A stretch of 33,484 nt of DNA from Desulfocapsa sp. (lineage in GTDB: Bacteria > Desulfobacterota > Desulfobulbia > Desulfobulbales > Desulfocapsaceae), in contig JAQYVF010000052.1 in NCBI GenBank assembly GCA_030145625.1, positions 1 to 33,484 of the forward strand, written 5' to 3'. Numbering within the stretch: the stretch's first letter is position 1; every line of letters begins with the position of its first letter. The position numbers and the translations under genes are program-made. Below, piece by piece: positions 15,565 to 22,963 of this stretch. A model generated the notes under the pieces. The model had not been told where the DNA came from. It did not search any database and saw only the letters and a list, made by a program, of their open reading frames with translations.

Positions 15565-15585
15565 ACTGAAGGCTAAAGACTAAAG
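15565..15585 (+). repeat. Three heptanucleotide repeats abutting element B
   Basis: ACTGAAG, GCTAAAG and ACTAAAG follow each other without gaps (consensus RCTRAAG) and end exactly where element B begins at 15586. A similar but imperfect series stands at the same side of element C. Confidence 0.6.
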
Positions 15586-15725
15586 GGTACCTTGAAAAAT
15601 TAGAATTTTCGTTCAAAATCGAGGCATGAGGAAAATTTTACCGCAGGCATATATTTGATATTCCGAGGATAAAATTTTCCTAATAACGAAGAGTTTGGGG
15701 GAAAAAGCAATTTTGCAAGGTAGCC
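15586..15725 (-). repeat. Fold-back element B (140 bp, inverted orientation)
   Basis: This is the reverse complement of the A/C type. It begins GGTACCTTGAAAAATT and ends with TTTTGCAAGGTAGCC. The inner blocks are shared with A and C: TTTTCGTTCAAAATCGAGGCATGAG, split here as two pieces TTTTCGTTCAAAATCG and GAGGCATGAG, the ATTTTACCGCAGGCATATAT segment and GAGTTTGGG. The two arms pair along the full length. No ORF is present. Confidence 0.85.
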
Positions 15726-15749
15726 TAAAGAAAAGGTATCATCTGGAGT

Positions 15750-15986
15750 GTGAAACAGGGTTGTTTTGCCTTTCAACCTTCATCTTCGTCACCTGCACAT
15801 CAACAATCTGAGGAAATCATTGTGGATATAACAGGAGAATTTCTCTGCTATTGCTTTTCCCACAGTCGTAAAGATATTGAACTGGATATCAGAAAAAATG
15901 GTAAGTCCACTATCATGGAAACGATTCTTTCTTCTTCCCGTGCCGGAAAGTGCCAGTGCAAGGAGAGAAATCCATCGGGGAAATGA
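15750..15986 (+). CDS. Small BFD/CopZ-like [2Fe-2S] protein
   Basis: A frame of 78 codons from GTG 15750. The C-terminal 55 residues read as a BFD-like [2Fe-2S] domain: C-Y-C, then 32 residues with KDIELDIRKNGKSTI, then C-Q-C and the family-like ending ERNPSGK. Domains of this kind occur in bacterioferritin-associated ferredoxin and the N-terminal part of archaeal CopZ, where they carry electrons or help metal transfer. The start is uncertain: GTG 15750 has little ribosome site, whereas GTG 15822 has GAGGAA six bases ahead and would give a 54-residue protein holding all four Cys. The Ser-rich first 20 residues look non-conserved, favouring the shorter form. The partner is unknown. Confidence 0.6.
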   Translation: MKQGCFAFQPSSSSPAHQQSEEIIVDITGEFLCYCFSHSRKDIELDIRKNGKSTIMETILSSSRAGKCQCKERNPSGK

Positions 15987-16110
15987 TGTCTGACTGATGT
16001 TCGCCGGGCGGTGAATGAGATCATGGCCAGTTAGGTTCCTTCCTGGCATGGCAATAGCTATGGGGTACAACAGAACCCGATGGACTTGACTTCTATTTTC
16101 ATGGAGAAAT

Positions 16111-16686
16111 ATGATGCGAAAATGTTTGTTGGTTCTGTGTCTGATGCTGCTTTCCGCCTGTGCGCAATTTGGCGGTGACAGTGAACGATTTCTTGCCAAT
16201 AATGATGGAACGGTACTTGATAAGGAAAGCGGGCTCATGTGGGCAGCTGCCGACAACGGGCAGGGGCTGACCTGGCCGGAGGCAAGGGACTATTGTAACT
16301 CTTATAGCGGCGGCGGGTACAGCGACTGGCGGTTGCCCAAAAAAACAGAACTTGATGCCCTCTTCAAGGCTGGAGTGCGAAAAGATAAAGGTGCGATCAT
16401 CATTCGTGAAAATTGGGTCTGGGCAGCTGATACCGATGATACCAAAGGTGCCTACTGTAGTTTTAAAATGGGTGGTTGTGACTGGGTGGAAAAGGTAGTC
16501 TCCTTTGCCCTGCGTGCCCTTCCTGTGCGTGATACCCGTAACGCATCATCTGCTTCACCTTCATCTTCCGCCCAAACCCAATCGCCTGAGCAACGCCTCA
16601 AAGTCCTTGACCTTCTCCATAAGCAGGAGCTTATCACTCAGGAAGAGTATGCGCGGAAAAAGGCAGCCATCCTTGATGAACTCTGA
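16111..16686 (+). CDS. DUF1566 (Lcl-type) lipoprotein with C-terminal SHOCT domain
   Basis: A 191-residue lipoprotein. GGAG at 16103-16106 serves ATG 16111 or ATG 16114. The signal peptide ends in the lipobox LLSAC. Residues 30-135 match the DUF1566/Lcl C-terminal domain found in bacterial surface proteins: DKESGLMWAA, LTWPEARDYC, GYSDWRLPKKTELDALF and a closing strand with LRALPVR. A Ser/Gln-rich linker (145-160) leads to a short SHOCT motif at the end (LLHKQELITQEEYARKKAAIL), usually an oligomerisation or interaction segment. The GNAT gene starts inside its last codons (11-bp overlap), so the two are probably co-translated. The binding target is unknown. Confidence 0.72.
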   Translation: MMRKCLLVLCLMLLSACAQFGGDSERFLANNDGTVLDKESGLMWAAADNGQGLTWPEARDYCNSYSGGGYSDWRLPKKTELDALFKAGVRKDKGAIIIRENWVWAADTDDTKGAYCSFKMGGCDWVEKVVSFALRALPVRDTRNASSASPSSSAQTQSPEQRLKVLDLLHKQELITQEEYARKKAAILDEL

Positions 16687-17191
16687 TTTTCCCCGTCCAT
16701 CCCCCTGTCGGATTTTTTCAGCACTGTCAAGTGATGTGGACAGGGGGTTCCATGACCTGAACAGGGACATGGATCCGAACCTGGTTCATGTTTTTCTCGA
16801 TAAACTGCAACGCTATGCAGCCAAACCGGATCGGGCGCTTCTCTTTGCTGAAGCCGAAGGGAAGATAATTGGTTTTGCCACCATCATTGATCGGGCAGAC
16901 GCTCCGGAAGGTATGGATAAGGCTGTTGTCCATCTTCTGCAAGATTATGGTTGCGGTACCGGGCTCATGGTTCTGCCGGAATTTCGACGCAGGGGGGTTG
17001 CCCGTATTCTTGTCCAACACTGGGGACAGTGGGCAAAATCCTGTGGCCGGCAGGGAGTCTGGATCGTCACTCGACAGATGGCCGACTGGTACCAGCGTTA
17101 TTTTCACTACTCTGTACTTGGGATCACAGTCCGTCACGGAGTGGAAAAAACAGTGCTGGCCGGAGACTTCCTTAACCCTCCTGTCTCCTGA
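16676..17191 (+). CDS. GNAT-family N-acetyltransferase
   Basis: A 171-residue protein from ATG 16676, which overlaps the end of the DUF1566 gene by 11 bp. The frame is open further upstream, but that part reads as low-complexity shadow of the overlapping gene. The acetyl-CoA binding motif A is clear: GLMVLPEFRRRGVARILVQHW (R-x-x-G-x-A, about residues 98-117), preceded by a beta strand (IIGFATIIDRA) and followed by a WYQRYFHYSVLG motif B. It should transfer an acetyl group from acetyl-CoA to an amine, but the substrate cannot be told. The linkage to a lipoprotein is unusual, and no functional tie is evident. Confidence 0.8.
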   Translation: MNSDFPRPSPCRIFSALSSDVDRGFHDLNRDMDPNLVHVFLDKLQRYAAKPDRALLFAEAEGKIIGFATIIDRADAPEGMDKAVVHLLQDYGCGTGLMVLPEFRRRGVARILVQHWGQWAKSCGRQGVWIVTRQMADWYQRYFHYSVLGITVRHGVEKTVLAGDFLNPPVS

Positions 17192-17263
17192 TCCGTTTTT
17201 CCGCCATTGACTCCACTGCAGCCATATCATAGAATAATTTAAAGATCTTTAAAAAGTCCTTAT

Positions 17264-17290
17264 CCTGATTGAGCTGCAGCTCATATCAGG
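17264..17290 (+). terminator. 27-bp palindrome between the GNAT and diguanylate cyclase genes
   Basis: CCTGAT and ATCAGG flank the perfect inner palindrome GAGCTGCAGCTC, with one and two unpaired bases between. TCAATTCTTTTTG follows, so an intrinsic terminator is possible, though the T-run starts seven bases late. It lies 52 bp before the diguanylate cyclase start, so a protein-binding operator is an equal option. Confidence 0.45.
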
Positions 17291-17342
17291 TCAATTCTTT
17301 TTGCGTCCAGAGAGAGTGTTGGACGCCACTGGAGTGAGGCTT

Positions 17343-18602
17343 ATGAAGCAGCTTCTCTTAGTTGAAGACAGCGTGATGTTCGGTCGATTGACCAAGGCCA
17401 GGCTGGAGGCAGAGTTTGACCGACCGGTTTACTGGACAAAGAGTTACGCTGAAACGGTCAAGATTCTTGATTTGGCCGACAATAATTTTTCCATGGCCCT
17501 TTTAGACCTCAATCTTCCGGATGCACCGAACGGTGAAGTGATTGATCAGGTTGTCGGACGCGGTATCACCTCGTTTGTTTTTACCAGCAATATGAGTAAT
17601 TCCCTACGTGATCAGGTGTGGTCAAAAAAAGTGGCAGATTATATTCTCAAGGATGACCCGAACAGTCTTGATTATATCATCACTGCCATGAAGCGCCTGC
17701 AAAAAAACGAAGACTCTCTTATCCTGCTGGTGGATGATTCTCGCCTCTATCGGACCAACCTTGCGGAATTACTTTATGTGCAGAAGTTTCGGGTGGTAGC
17801 TGCCAGAAACGGTCCTGAGGCCCTGGAAATACTCCAGAAACACCCTGAAATCAAACTGGTTATCACCGATTACAACATGCCGCAAATGGATGGCTGCTTG
17901 TTGTGTCAGATGATCAGGGCGGAGTTTACCCAGGAGGATCTGGCAATTATCGGGCTTTCCTCAGAGGAAGATAAGGGTATCGGAGCCCGTTTTATTAAGA
18001 GCGGGGCTAACGATTTTATCACCAAAGATTCCTTTCTGGTGGAAGAATTTTATTGCCGGGTCAATCAGTGTGTTGAGAATATAGACCTTATCAGACAGAT
18101 CAAAGAGTCAGCAGTCAGGGATTTTCTCACCGGTCTTTATAACCGCCGCTATTTTTTCAATGGTGGTGAGATGCTCTTTGCCAGTTCAATACGTGATCAG
18201 ATTGATCTTGTCTGTGCCATGGTGGATATTGATTTATTTAAAAGGGTCAACGATACCTATGGGCATGATGTGGGTGATCTGGTAATTCAACAAGTCGCAG
18301 CCCTTCTCCAGAACAGGATACGAGCAACAGATATTGTGGCTCGCTTCGGAGGGGAGGAGTTTTGTATCCTTGCTGTTAATATGGGGATATCTGAGGCAAA
18401 AGTGGTTTTTGATGACATTCGGCGCATGATTGCAAATACGCCGATTTTATATGACAATCAGCAGAAGAGTCTGCATGTCTCTGTTTCAATTGGTGTTTGT
18501 GTCGAAAGGACGGAGAGTCTTGAGCAGATGATCAAGGTTGCAGATGATTTTCTTTACAAAGCCAAAAAAAGTGGGCGTAACTGTATACGAGTATCATTCT
18601 GA
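17343..18602 (+). CDS. REC-REC-GGDEF diguanylate cyclase
   Basis: A 419-residue response regulator with two receiver domains and a diguanylate cyclase output. ATG 17343 is used because GGAG and GAGG lie just ahead; an in-frame TTG at 17301 is less likely. REC1 (1-120) has Asp55 in LLDLNLPD. REC2 (about 130-250) has LVDDSR, VITDYNMPQMDG and a conserved Lys (FITKDS). The GGDEF domain (260-419) has the active signature RFGGEEF, and an RxxD inhibitory site (RATD) exactly five residues before it. It should make c-di-GMP from two GTP, with product inhibition. Two REC domains suggest PleD-like dimer control. No histidine kinase is adjacent. Confidence 0.92.
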   Translation: MKQLLLVEDSVMFGRLTKARLEAEFDRPVYWTKSYAETVKILDLADNNFSMALLDLNLPDAPNGEVIDQVVGRGITSFVFTSNMSNSLRDQVWSKKVADYILKDDPNSLDYIITAMKRLQKNEDSLILLVDDSRLYRTNLAELLYVQKFRVVAARNGPEALEILQKHPEIKLVITDYNMPQMDGCLLCQMIRAEFTQEDLAIIGLSSEEDKGIGARFIKSGANDFITKDSFLVEEFYCRVNQCVENIDLIRQIKESAVRDFLTGLYNRRYFFNGGEMLFASSIRDQIDLVCAMVDIDLFKRVNDTYGHDVGDLVIQQVAALLQNRIRATDIVARFGGEEFCILAVNMGISEAKVVFDDIRRMIANTPILYDNQQKSLHVSVSIGVCVERTESLEQMIKVADDFLYKAKKSGRNCIRVSF

Positions 18603-18618
18603 TTAGGTCATGTAAATG

Positions 18619-19392
18619 TTACAAAGGTGAACAGCGTTCCACTGCCTCTCTGATGTGATCGCAGAAAATTTCTCCTATTCCCTCCAGCATTCCCAGGCCA
18701 TGATCTATGGTCTGGGTTGAGATGCCGGCCCCGGTCAGTTGCGATTGCCATGAATCAGGATCGGTGCCGGTTAATTCTTGCTCGAAATGTCGTCCTGCCA
18801 CGAGCATGAATGGGATAATACAGGCCGAGTCAAAGCCCGAATTTTTGACCTGTTGTATCATTTCTGCGGGAGTTGGAGAACCTTTCAGCAGGGCCAAAAA
18901 TATTCGTTTACCAAAACGTTTATGTAAAAAATGATCGAGTGCAAAATACCCGGTCCAGGCCGGATGGCTGGTTCCATGTCCACCAATAATCAGGGCCTGG
19001 TTCTTGTGCCTATTGGCGATGGTGTCAAGGCAGGGACAAAGTTTTTCATAATCCAGAGGGGAACTGAGCAGGGGCATACCCATGGAAATGTTGAGTGGAG
19101 AGGTGTGAGCTATCTGGACAAGCTTGTGGAATTCATGGCCAGGCCACAGGTGTGCTGACTGGATTACTGCCTGTTTGTATCCCTGCTCGTTGAGTTTTTG
19201 CAGCACATTCTCAGGGGCAGGGTGACCTAACGCATTTGTGCTACTATTTTTTGAAACAATAAAACGGGAAGAAAAACTCCACAAAACCTCATGTTCGGGA
19301 AAACGTTTACGGATGTGCTCACCGAGAAAGGCGTAGGTGCTCAGTGCCCTGGAAGTTGTGCCGAATGCAGTTATGACAATGGGAATGTTCAT
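18619..19392 (-). CDS. cbiK: Sirohydrochlorin cobaltochelatase CbiK
   Basis: A 257-residue class II chelatase that inserts Co2+ into sirohydrochlorin in anaerobic cobalamin synthesis; related enzymes also insert iron for siroheme. The N-terminal VITAFGTTSRAL matches the family start. The metal-binding His residues are expected in the GGHGTSHP motif (mid-protein) and in MLVAGRHFEQEL. The segment HLWPGHEF is also typical. There is no signal peptide, so this is a cytoplasmic form, unlike the exported CbiK known in Desulfovibrio. The ribosome site is weak. No other cobalamin genes are adjacent and no cobalamin riboswitch was seen upstream; hemC lies 6 kb away. Confidence 0.9.
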   Translation of the reverse strand: MNIPIVITAFGTTSRALSTYAFLGEHIRKRFPEHEVLWSFSSRFIVSKNSSTNALGHPAPENVLQKLNEQGYKQAVIQSAHLWPGHEFHKLVQIAHTSPLNISMGMPLLSSPLDYEKLCPCLDTIANRHKNQALIIGGHGTSHPAWTGYFALDHFLHKRFGKRIFLALLKGSPTPAEMIQQVKNSGFDSACIIPFMLVAGRHFEQELTGTDPDSWQSQLTGAGISTQTIDHGLGMLEGIGEIFCDHIREAVERCSPL

Positions 19393-19738
19393 GCAGAGTA
19401 CCGAGGATTGTGGGAAAAAGAGTGGTTTTGAGTACTATATGTTGTGGTTTAGAAAAACAAAATAACACTTTGTGGTTATGAATGGTAAAAAATAAATGAA
19501 ACCATTGAGAAAATATGGATAATCAGTTGACATAGAAGATCAAATAAGATAGTACAAGAAATTGAAGTAAAAATTTTTGTACGCAATAGATATCTGTACC
19601 AAACAGATGTAACATGTAAGACAGAAGAGTTTAAGCTGTGTTAATTTATTATTCAACAATCTATTTGGCAGCTTGAACGTTGATTCGGCTTTTCAGGAGG
19701 GTCGGGTCGTAACATTCAAAGAGGATGGAGGAAATAAG
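19393..19738. other. AT-rich control region between cbiK and the porin gene
   Basis: No gene is visible in this 346-bp stretch. It serves both divergent genes. It contains a candidate porin promoter (19527-19555), a perfect 6-bp inverted repeat with a 5-bp spacer (ATCTGT at 19592-19597 and ACAGAT at 19603-19608) that could be an operator, and a long transcribed leader before the porin. The ribosome site GGAGGAAATAAG stands directly ahead of ATG 19739. Confidence 0.6.
19527..19555 (+). promoter_or_regulatory. Candidate promoter for the porin gene
   Basis: A perfect -35 hexamer TTGACA (19527-19532) is followed after 17 bp by TAGTAC, a weak -10. It would give a leader of about 175 nt with an inverted repeat near 19592-19608. 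This is a motif match only. Confidence 0.35.
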
Positions 19739-21268
19739 ATGGTGAAAAAATTTTCCATGTTGGCACTGGCCGGTCTCATCGCCCTGCCTGCAGTAGCATC
19801 TGCAAGCGGTGGAGCCAATGCCAATGATCTGGAAAGAAAAATTGAAGAGTTGAGCCTGCAGCTGGACCAGCTGAAAGCTCAAATGTCAGAGAAAGGCGAG
19901 GGTGTAAGCCAGGCAGATTTTAACGACCTTTCTGATACCGTTGGTGAAATGGAAGAGCGTTCAGACAGCTGGGATCTGGCTGCCCGAATCAAATTCTATG
20001 GTGATTTCCGTGCTCGTCTGGATTACTACCGCGCCGAAACTGTTTCAGAGAAGATTCAAAGAAGTGATACCCTCTGGACCAATCGTTTTCGTCTGAACAT
20101 GCGTGTTAAGGCTACAGAAAACGTTGAGTTTAAGGCCCGTCTTGCCATGTACAAGGCTTGGGGTATGCAAACCACACCGACTGGACTTGGTAATGACTAC
20201 CCAATGTGGGATGGTAACATGACCCGTCAACCCGCAGACAGTGCGTTGCGCGTTGATCGCGCCTTCGTTAACTGGAACAACATCGGTGGAGTACCGCTCT
20301 GGTTCTCCGTTGGTCGTCGTCCTACTACTGATGGTCCCCCAGCTCAGATGCGCATGGGTACCGATGAGCGTATGGCAACCCCCACCGCCTTCATGGACTG
20401 GCCATTTGATGGTATCTCCGCTGGTTATGCCTATCGTTGGGGAGTGGAAGCCATGGGAACCGGTCGTATCCGTTTCTGCTATGGACGTGGATTCGAGAAT
20501 GGACTTGGATACGAGGATGATACCACAAGCGCTTTGGCTGATACCGACTTTGCCGGACTCAGCTGGGATATCATGAAAAAGGGAAATCGCTTCGTAACCT
20601 TACAGTCTTTCGGGGCCTTCAACATCTTTAACTATCCTACCTTTGAGAGTGATTTTGTTAACTTCGGTGCTTCCATGCCACCAGAGATGGGTGGTTTCGG
20701 TGCGCAGACTCAACTTGGTAATCTCTGGCACACCTCTGCAGTCTACCAGGATAAAATCGGTGATGTAAGCTACTTCGGTGCCCTTGGCTGGTCCCAGACC
20801 GATCCCAATGAGAATGGAATGTTCAACGATCCCATTGCCATGATGATGGGTGGTACTGCTAACAGCGATAAAGAGAACGGTTACTCTGTGTATCTTGGTG
20901 CCCGCTACGATATTGATTCCGTTGGCCTGAAATTTGGTGCTGAGTGGAACTACGGTACAGAGTACTGGATTGGCTTGACTCCTGGTCATGATGACGTCTA
21001 TCAGTCAAAGCTGGCTGCCCGCGGCCACGTCTTTGAGGTATACGGAATCTATGACCTGCCTTCAGGAGAGGCCATTTCCAAATATGCCAAGACCTTTATC
21101 CGTTTTGGATATCAGCGTTACCAGTATGATTACTCCGGTTCCATGGACTGGAACCTGACGCCCTATGATCTTGACGATACCGCCGACATAATGGCATTGC
21201 AGATGTTAGGTATGGATCCTGTTGAGAGTGCCGATCAGGTTTACCTGACTTTTGAGGCATACTTTTAG
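19739..21268 (+). CDS. DUF3373-type outer-membrane porin
   Basis: A 509-residue outer-membrane protein. ATG 19739 has GGAGG just ahead; the frame is open 66 bp upstream but without a ribosome site. A signal peptide (1-22, ending ASA) is followed by a coiled coil (residues about 28-80: ANDLERKIEELSLQLDQLK) and a beta-rich barrel with many alternating aromatic strands, ending in a C-terminal Phe (YLTFEAYF), the usual signal for outer-membrane assembly. The pattern of coiled coil plus barrel with FYGDFRARLDYYR fits the DUF3373 group of deltaproteobacterial porins. Codon use is more biased (frequent GGT, CGT and AAC) than in neighbours, suggesting high expression. Terminator hairpins follow. Confidence 0.85.
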   Translation: MVKKFSMLALAGLIALPAVASASGGANANDLERKIEELSLQLDQLKAQMSEKGEGVSQADFNDLSDTVGEMEERSDSWDLAARIKFYGDFRARLDYYRAETVSEKIQRSDTLWTNRFRLNMRVKATENVEFKARLAMYKAWGMQTTPTGLGNDYPMWDGNMTRQPADSALRVDRAFVNWNNIGGVPLWFSVGRRPTTDGPPAQMRMGTDERMATPTAFMDWPFDGISAGYAYRWGVEAMGTGRIRFCYGRGFENGLGYEDDTTSALADTDFAGLSWDIMKKGNRFVTLQSFGAFNIFNYPTFESDFVNFGASMPPEMGGFGAQTQLGNLWHTSAVYQDKIGDVSYFGALGWSQTDPNENGMFNDPIAMMMGGTANSDKENGYSVYLGARYDIDSVGLKFGAEWNYGTEYWIGLTPGHDDVYQSKLAARGHVFEVYGIYDLPSGEAISKYAKTFIRFGYQRYQYDYSGSMDWNLTPYDLDDTADIMALQMLGMDPVESADQVYLTFEAYF

Positions 21269-21275
21269 TAGCTTA

Positions 21276-21304
21276 GAAATAATTTCTTTCTAGAAAATTA
21301 TTTC
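21276..21304 (+). terminator. AT-rich hairpin after the porin gene
   Basis: GAAATAATTT and AAATTATTTC form a 10-bp stem with a short loop directly after the porin stop codon. There is no T-run, so it may protect the mRNA 3' end rather than terminate. A second small hairpin (ACCCCT-CAA-GGGGGT, near 21319-21334) follows. Confidence 0.4.
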
Positions 21305-21406
21305 GTGAAGATACTTACACCCCTCAAGGGGGTACAGAAAATCGTCCCGACTTATTTTTCATTGTATCGGGGTTAGGTCGATCTGCTGCAAACTTTGTAG
21401 TATTCT

Positions 21407-21441
21407 GGGGAAGGTTCCTTTTGGGACCTTCCCCATTTTTA
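21407..21441 (+). terminator. Strong intrinsic terminator of the porin transcript
   Basis: A 12-bp stem (GGGGAAGGTTCC / GGGACCTTCCCC, one mismatch) with a TTTT loop is followed by ATTTTTATT. It ends only about 20 bp before the pgeF start, so pgeF must use a promoter inside or near it, or depend on read-through. Confidence 0.85.
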
Positions 21442-21459
21442 TTGGTTCCTGATGCGGAC

Positions 21460-22209
21460 ATGATGAATTATCCACAAGCTGATAGAGAGGATGGCAGAAT
21501 TGTCGTGTCCACAGATCGACACGGAGGAGTCAGCCGCTCACCTTACAATTCTCTCAATCTCAGTTATGGTGTGGAGGATGCATTCCATTGTGTTGCTGAA
21601 AATCGTGAACGACTTAAAAAGCTGGGTCCGTTTCGTCACCTTCTTTCCGCCAGACAGGTTCATGGTGATGATATCTTTGTGGCCAAAGAAGATATCGGTG
21701 CAGATCTTGAGGTGGATGGCTATGATGCCTTGATGACAGATATCGTGGGCATTGGCTTGCTGATCCAGCAGGCCGATTGCCAGGCAGTGACTCTTTATGA
21801 TCCCAATCACCCGGCAATAGCTGCTGTTCATTGCGGTTGGAAGGGAAGTGTCCTTGGCATCCTCGGTAAAACGGTGCAGGTAATGAAAGAGTGTTATAAT
21901 ACGCCACCGTCAATGCTCCAGGCATATATCAGTCCTTCCCTTGGTCCCTGCTGCGCAGAGTTTATTCATCACAGCAAGGAATTACCTCCCTCCTTTCTTG
22001 CCTTTCAGGAGCGAAAGAATTATTTTAATTTCTGGGAGATTAGCAGGCAGCAACTGCTCCAGGCAGGTCTCGTTGCTGAACATATTCAAATAGCAGAGCA
22101 GTGCACCTCCTGTTCATCGGATCATTTTTCCTATCGCCGTGCCTGCCGTCATGGGGACGGACGAACCGGCCGCAGTGGTACAGTGATCGGTCTGGTAAAA
22201 GATCGGTAG
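21460..22209 (+). CDS. pgeF: Peptidoglycan editing factor PgeF (YfiH/laccase-domain)
   Basis: A 249-residue member of the YfiH/PgeF multicopper-like family, which binds zinc or copper and removes wrongly built peptidoglycan precursors (or acts as a polyphenol oxidase or purine phosphorylase in other descriptions). Family motifs are present: SARQVHGDD (His), QQADCQAVTLYDP (Cys), AAVHCGWKGS (His-Cys), SPSLGPCCAEF (Cys) and the C-terminal SYRRACRHGDGRTGR. ATG 21460 or 21463 is the likely start, because the frame upstream runs into the porin terminator stem. The ribosome site is weak. The gene sits between the porin and a two-component pair. Confidence 0.9.
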   Translation: MMNYPQADREDGRIVVSTDRHGGVSRSPYNSLNLSYGVEDAFHCVAENRERLKKLGPFRHLLSARQVHGDDIFVAKEDIGADLEVDGYDALMTDIVGIGLLIQQADCQAVTLYDPNHPAIAAVHCGWKGSVLGILGKTVQVMKECYNTPPSMLQAYISPSLGPCCAEFIHHSKELPPSFLAFQERKNYFNFWEISRQQLLQAGLVAEHIQIAEQCTSCSSDHFSYRRACRHGDGRTGRSGTVIGLVKDR

Positions 22210-22246
22210 GCGGTATGTGGTTTATCTATTGATGGTCTTCTTTAAA

Positions 22247-22281
22247 ACTCTCCACTCTCCACTCTCAATTCTCCACTATTA
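22247..22281 (+). repeat. Five heptanucleotide repeats upstream of the response regulator gene
   Basis: ACTCTCC, ACTCTCC, ACTCTCA, ATTCTCC and ACTATTA stand in exact 7-bp phase and end eight bases before the ATG at 22289. They take the place of a ribosome site. Similar heptamers abut the fold-back elements elsewhere in the window. Confidence 0.65.
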
Positions 22282-22288
22282 ACAGACT

Positions 22289-22963
22289 ATGCGACTGCTC
22301 GTTGTTGAAGATGATAAGAAAATAGCTGCTTTCCTGGAAAAAGGACTACAGGAAGCAGGGTTTACCGTGGATATCTGTCACGATGGCGTTGAGGGTATGT
22401 CTCTTGCTCTGACTGAGCCCTATGAGGTTGCAGTGGTTGATATTATGCTGCCCGGTCTTGATGGTTTGAGTCTGATTGAGCGTATCCGGGAGCGAGGAAT
22501 CGAGGTGCCTGTCCTCATTCTCAGTGCTCGACAGTCCGTGGATGATCGTATCGAAGGCTTACAGCGGGGAGGGGATGACTATATGGTCAAGCCCTTCTCT
22601 TTTAACGAGTTATTGGCACGTGTTCAGGCCCTTCTCCGACGTGGACAGAAATGCGGTGACAGTGGAAAACTCGTAGTGGGCGAGTTGCAGCTTGATCTGC
22701 TTAAGCGTGAGGTCAGGCGTCAAGGGGAGAAGATTGAACTTCCAGGCAAGGAGTATGCACTTCTTGAACTTATGATGCGTAATCCTGGGCGTGTTCTCTC
22801 CAAAACGTCAATATTGGAGCGGATCTATGAGTATAACTTTGATCCCCAGACCAATGTGGTCGACGTCCTTGTCTGTCGCCTGCGCAACCGAGTAGATAAG
22901 GAGTATGGTGTCAAACTCATCCATACCGTAAGAGGCATGGGCTATGTCCTTCGCACGGAATAA
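22289..22963 (+). CDS. OmpR/PhoB-family response regulator
   Basis: A 224-residue regulator with a receiver domain (1-115; acidic VVEDD, phosphoacceptor Asp51 in VVDIMLPGLDG, conserved Lys in MVKPFSF) and a C-terminal winged-helix DNA-binding domain (ELPGKEYALLELMMRNPGRV...NVVDVLVCRLRNRVD...IHTVRGMGYVL). The overall pattern is close to the CusR/CopR subgroup, often linked to metals or envelope stress, but the signal cannot be told from the sequence. The kinase gene starts inside its last 20 bp, so the pair is translationally coupled. No ribosome site is visible ahead of ATG 22289; heptamer repeats fill that space. Confidence 0.93.
   Translation: MRLLVVEDDKKIAAFLEKGLQEAGFTVDICHDGVEGMSLALTEPYEVAVVDIMLPGLDGLSLIERIRERGIEVPVLILSARQSVDDRIEGLQRGGDDYMVKPFSFNELLARVQALLRRGQKCGDSGKLVVGELQLDLLKREVRRQGEKIELPGKEYALLELMMRNPGRVLSKTSILERIYEYNFDPQTNVVDVLVCRLRNRVDKEYGVKLIHTVRGMGYVLRTE

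Noticed and set aside
18619-19530. Cobalamin riboswitch upstream of cbiK
   Set aside because: No B12-box-like GCCACTG or matching stems were found on the minus strand ahead of 19392.
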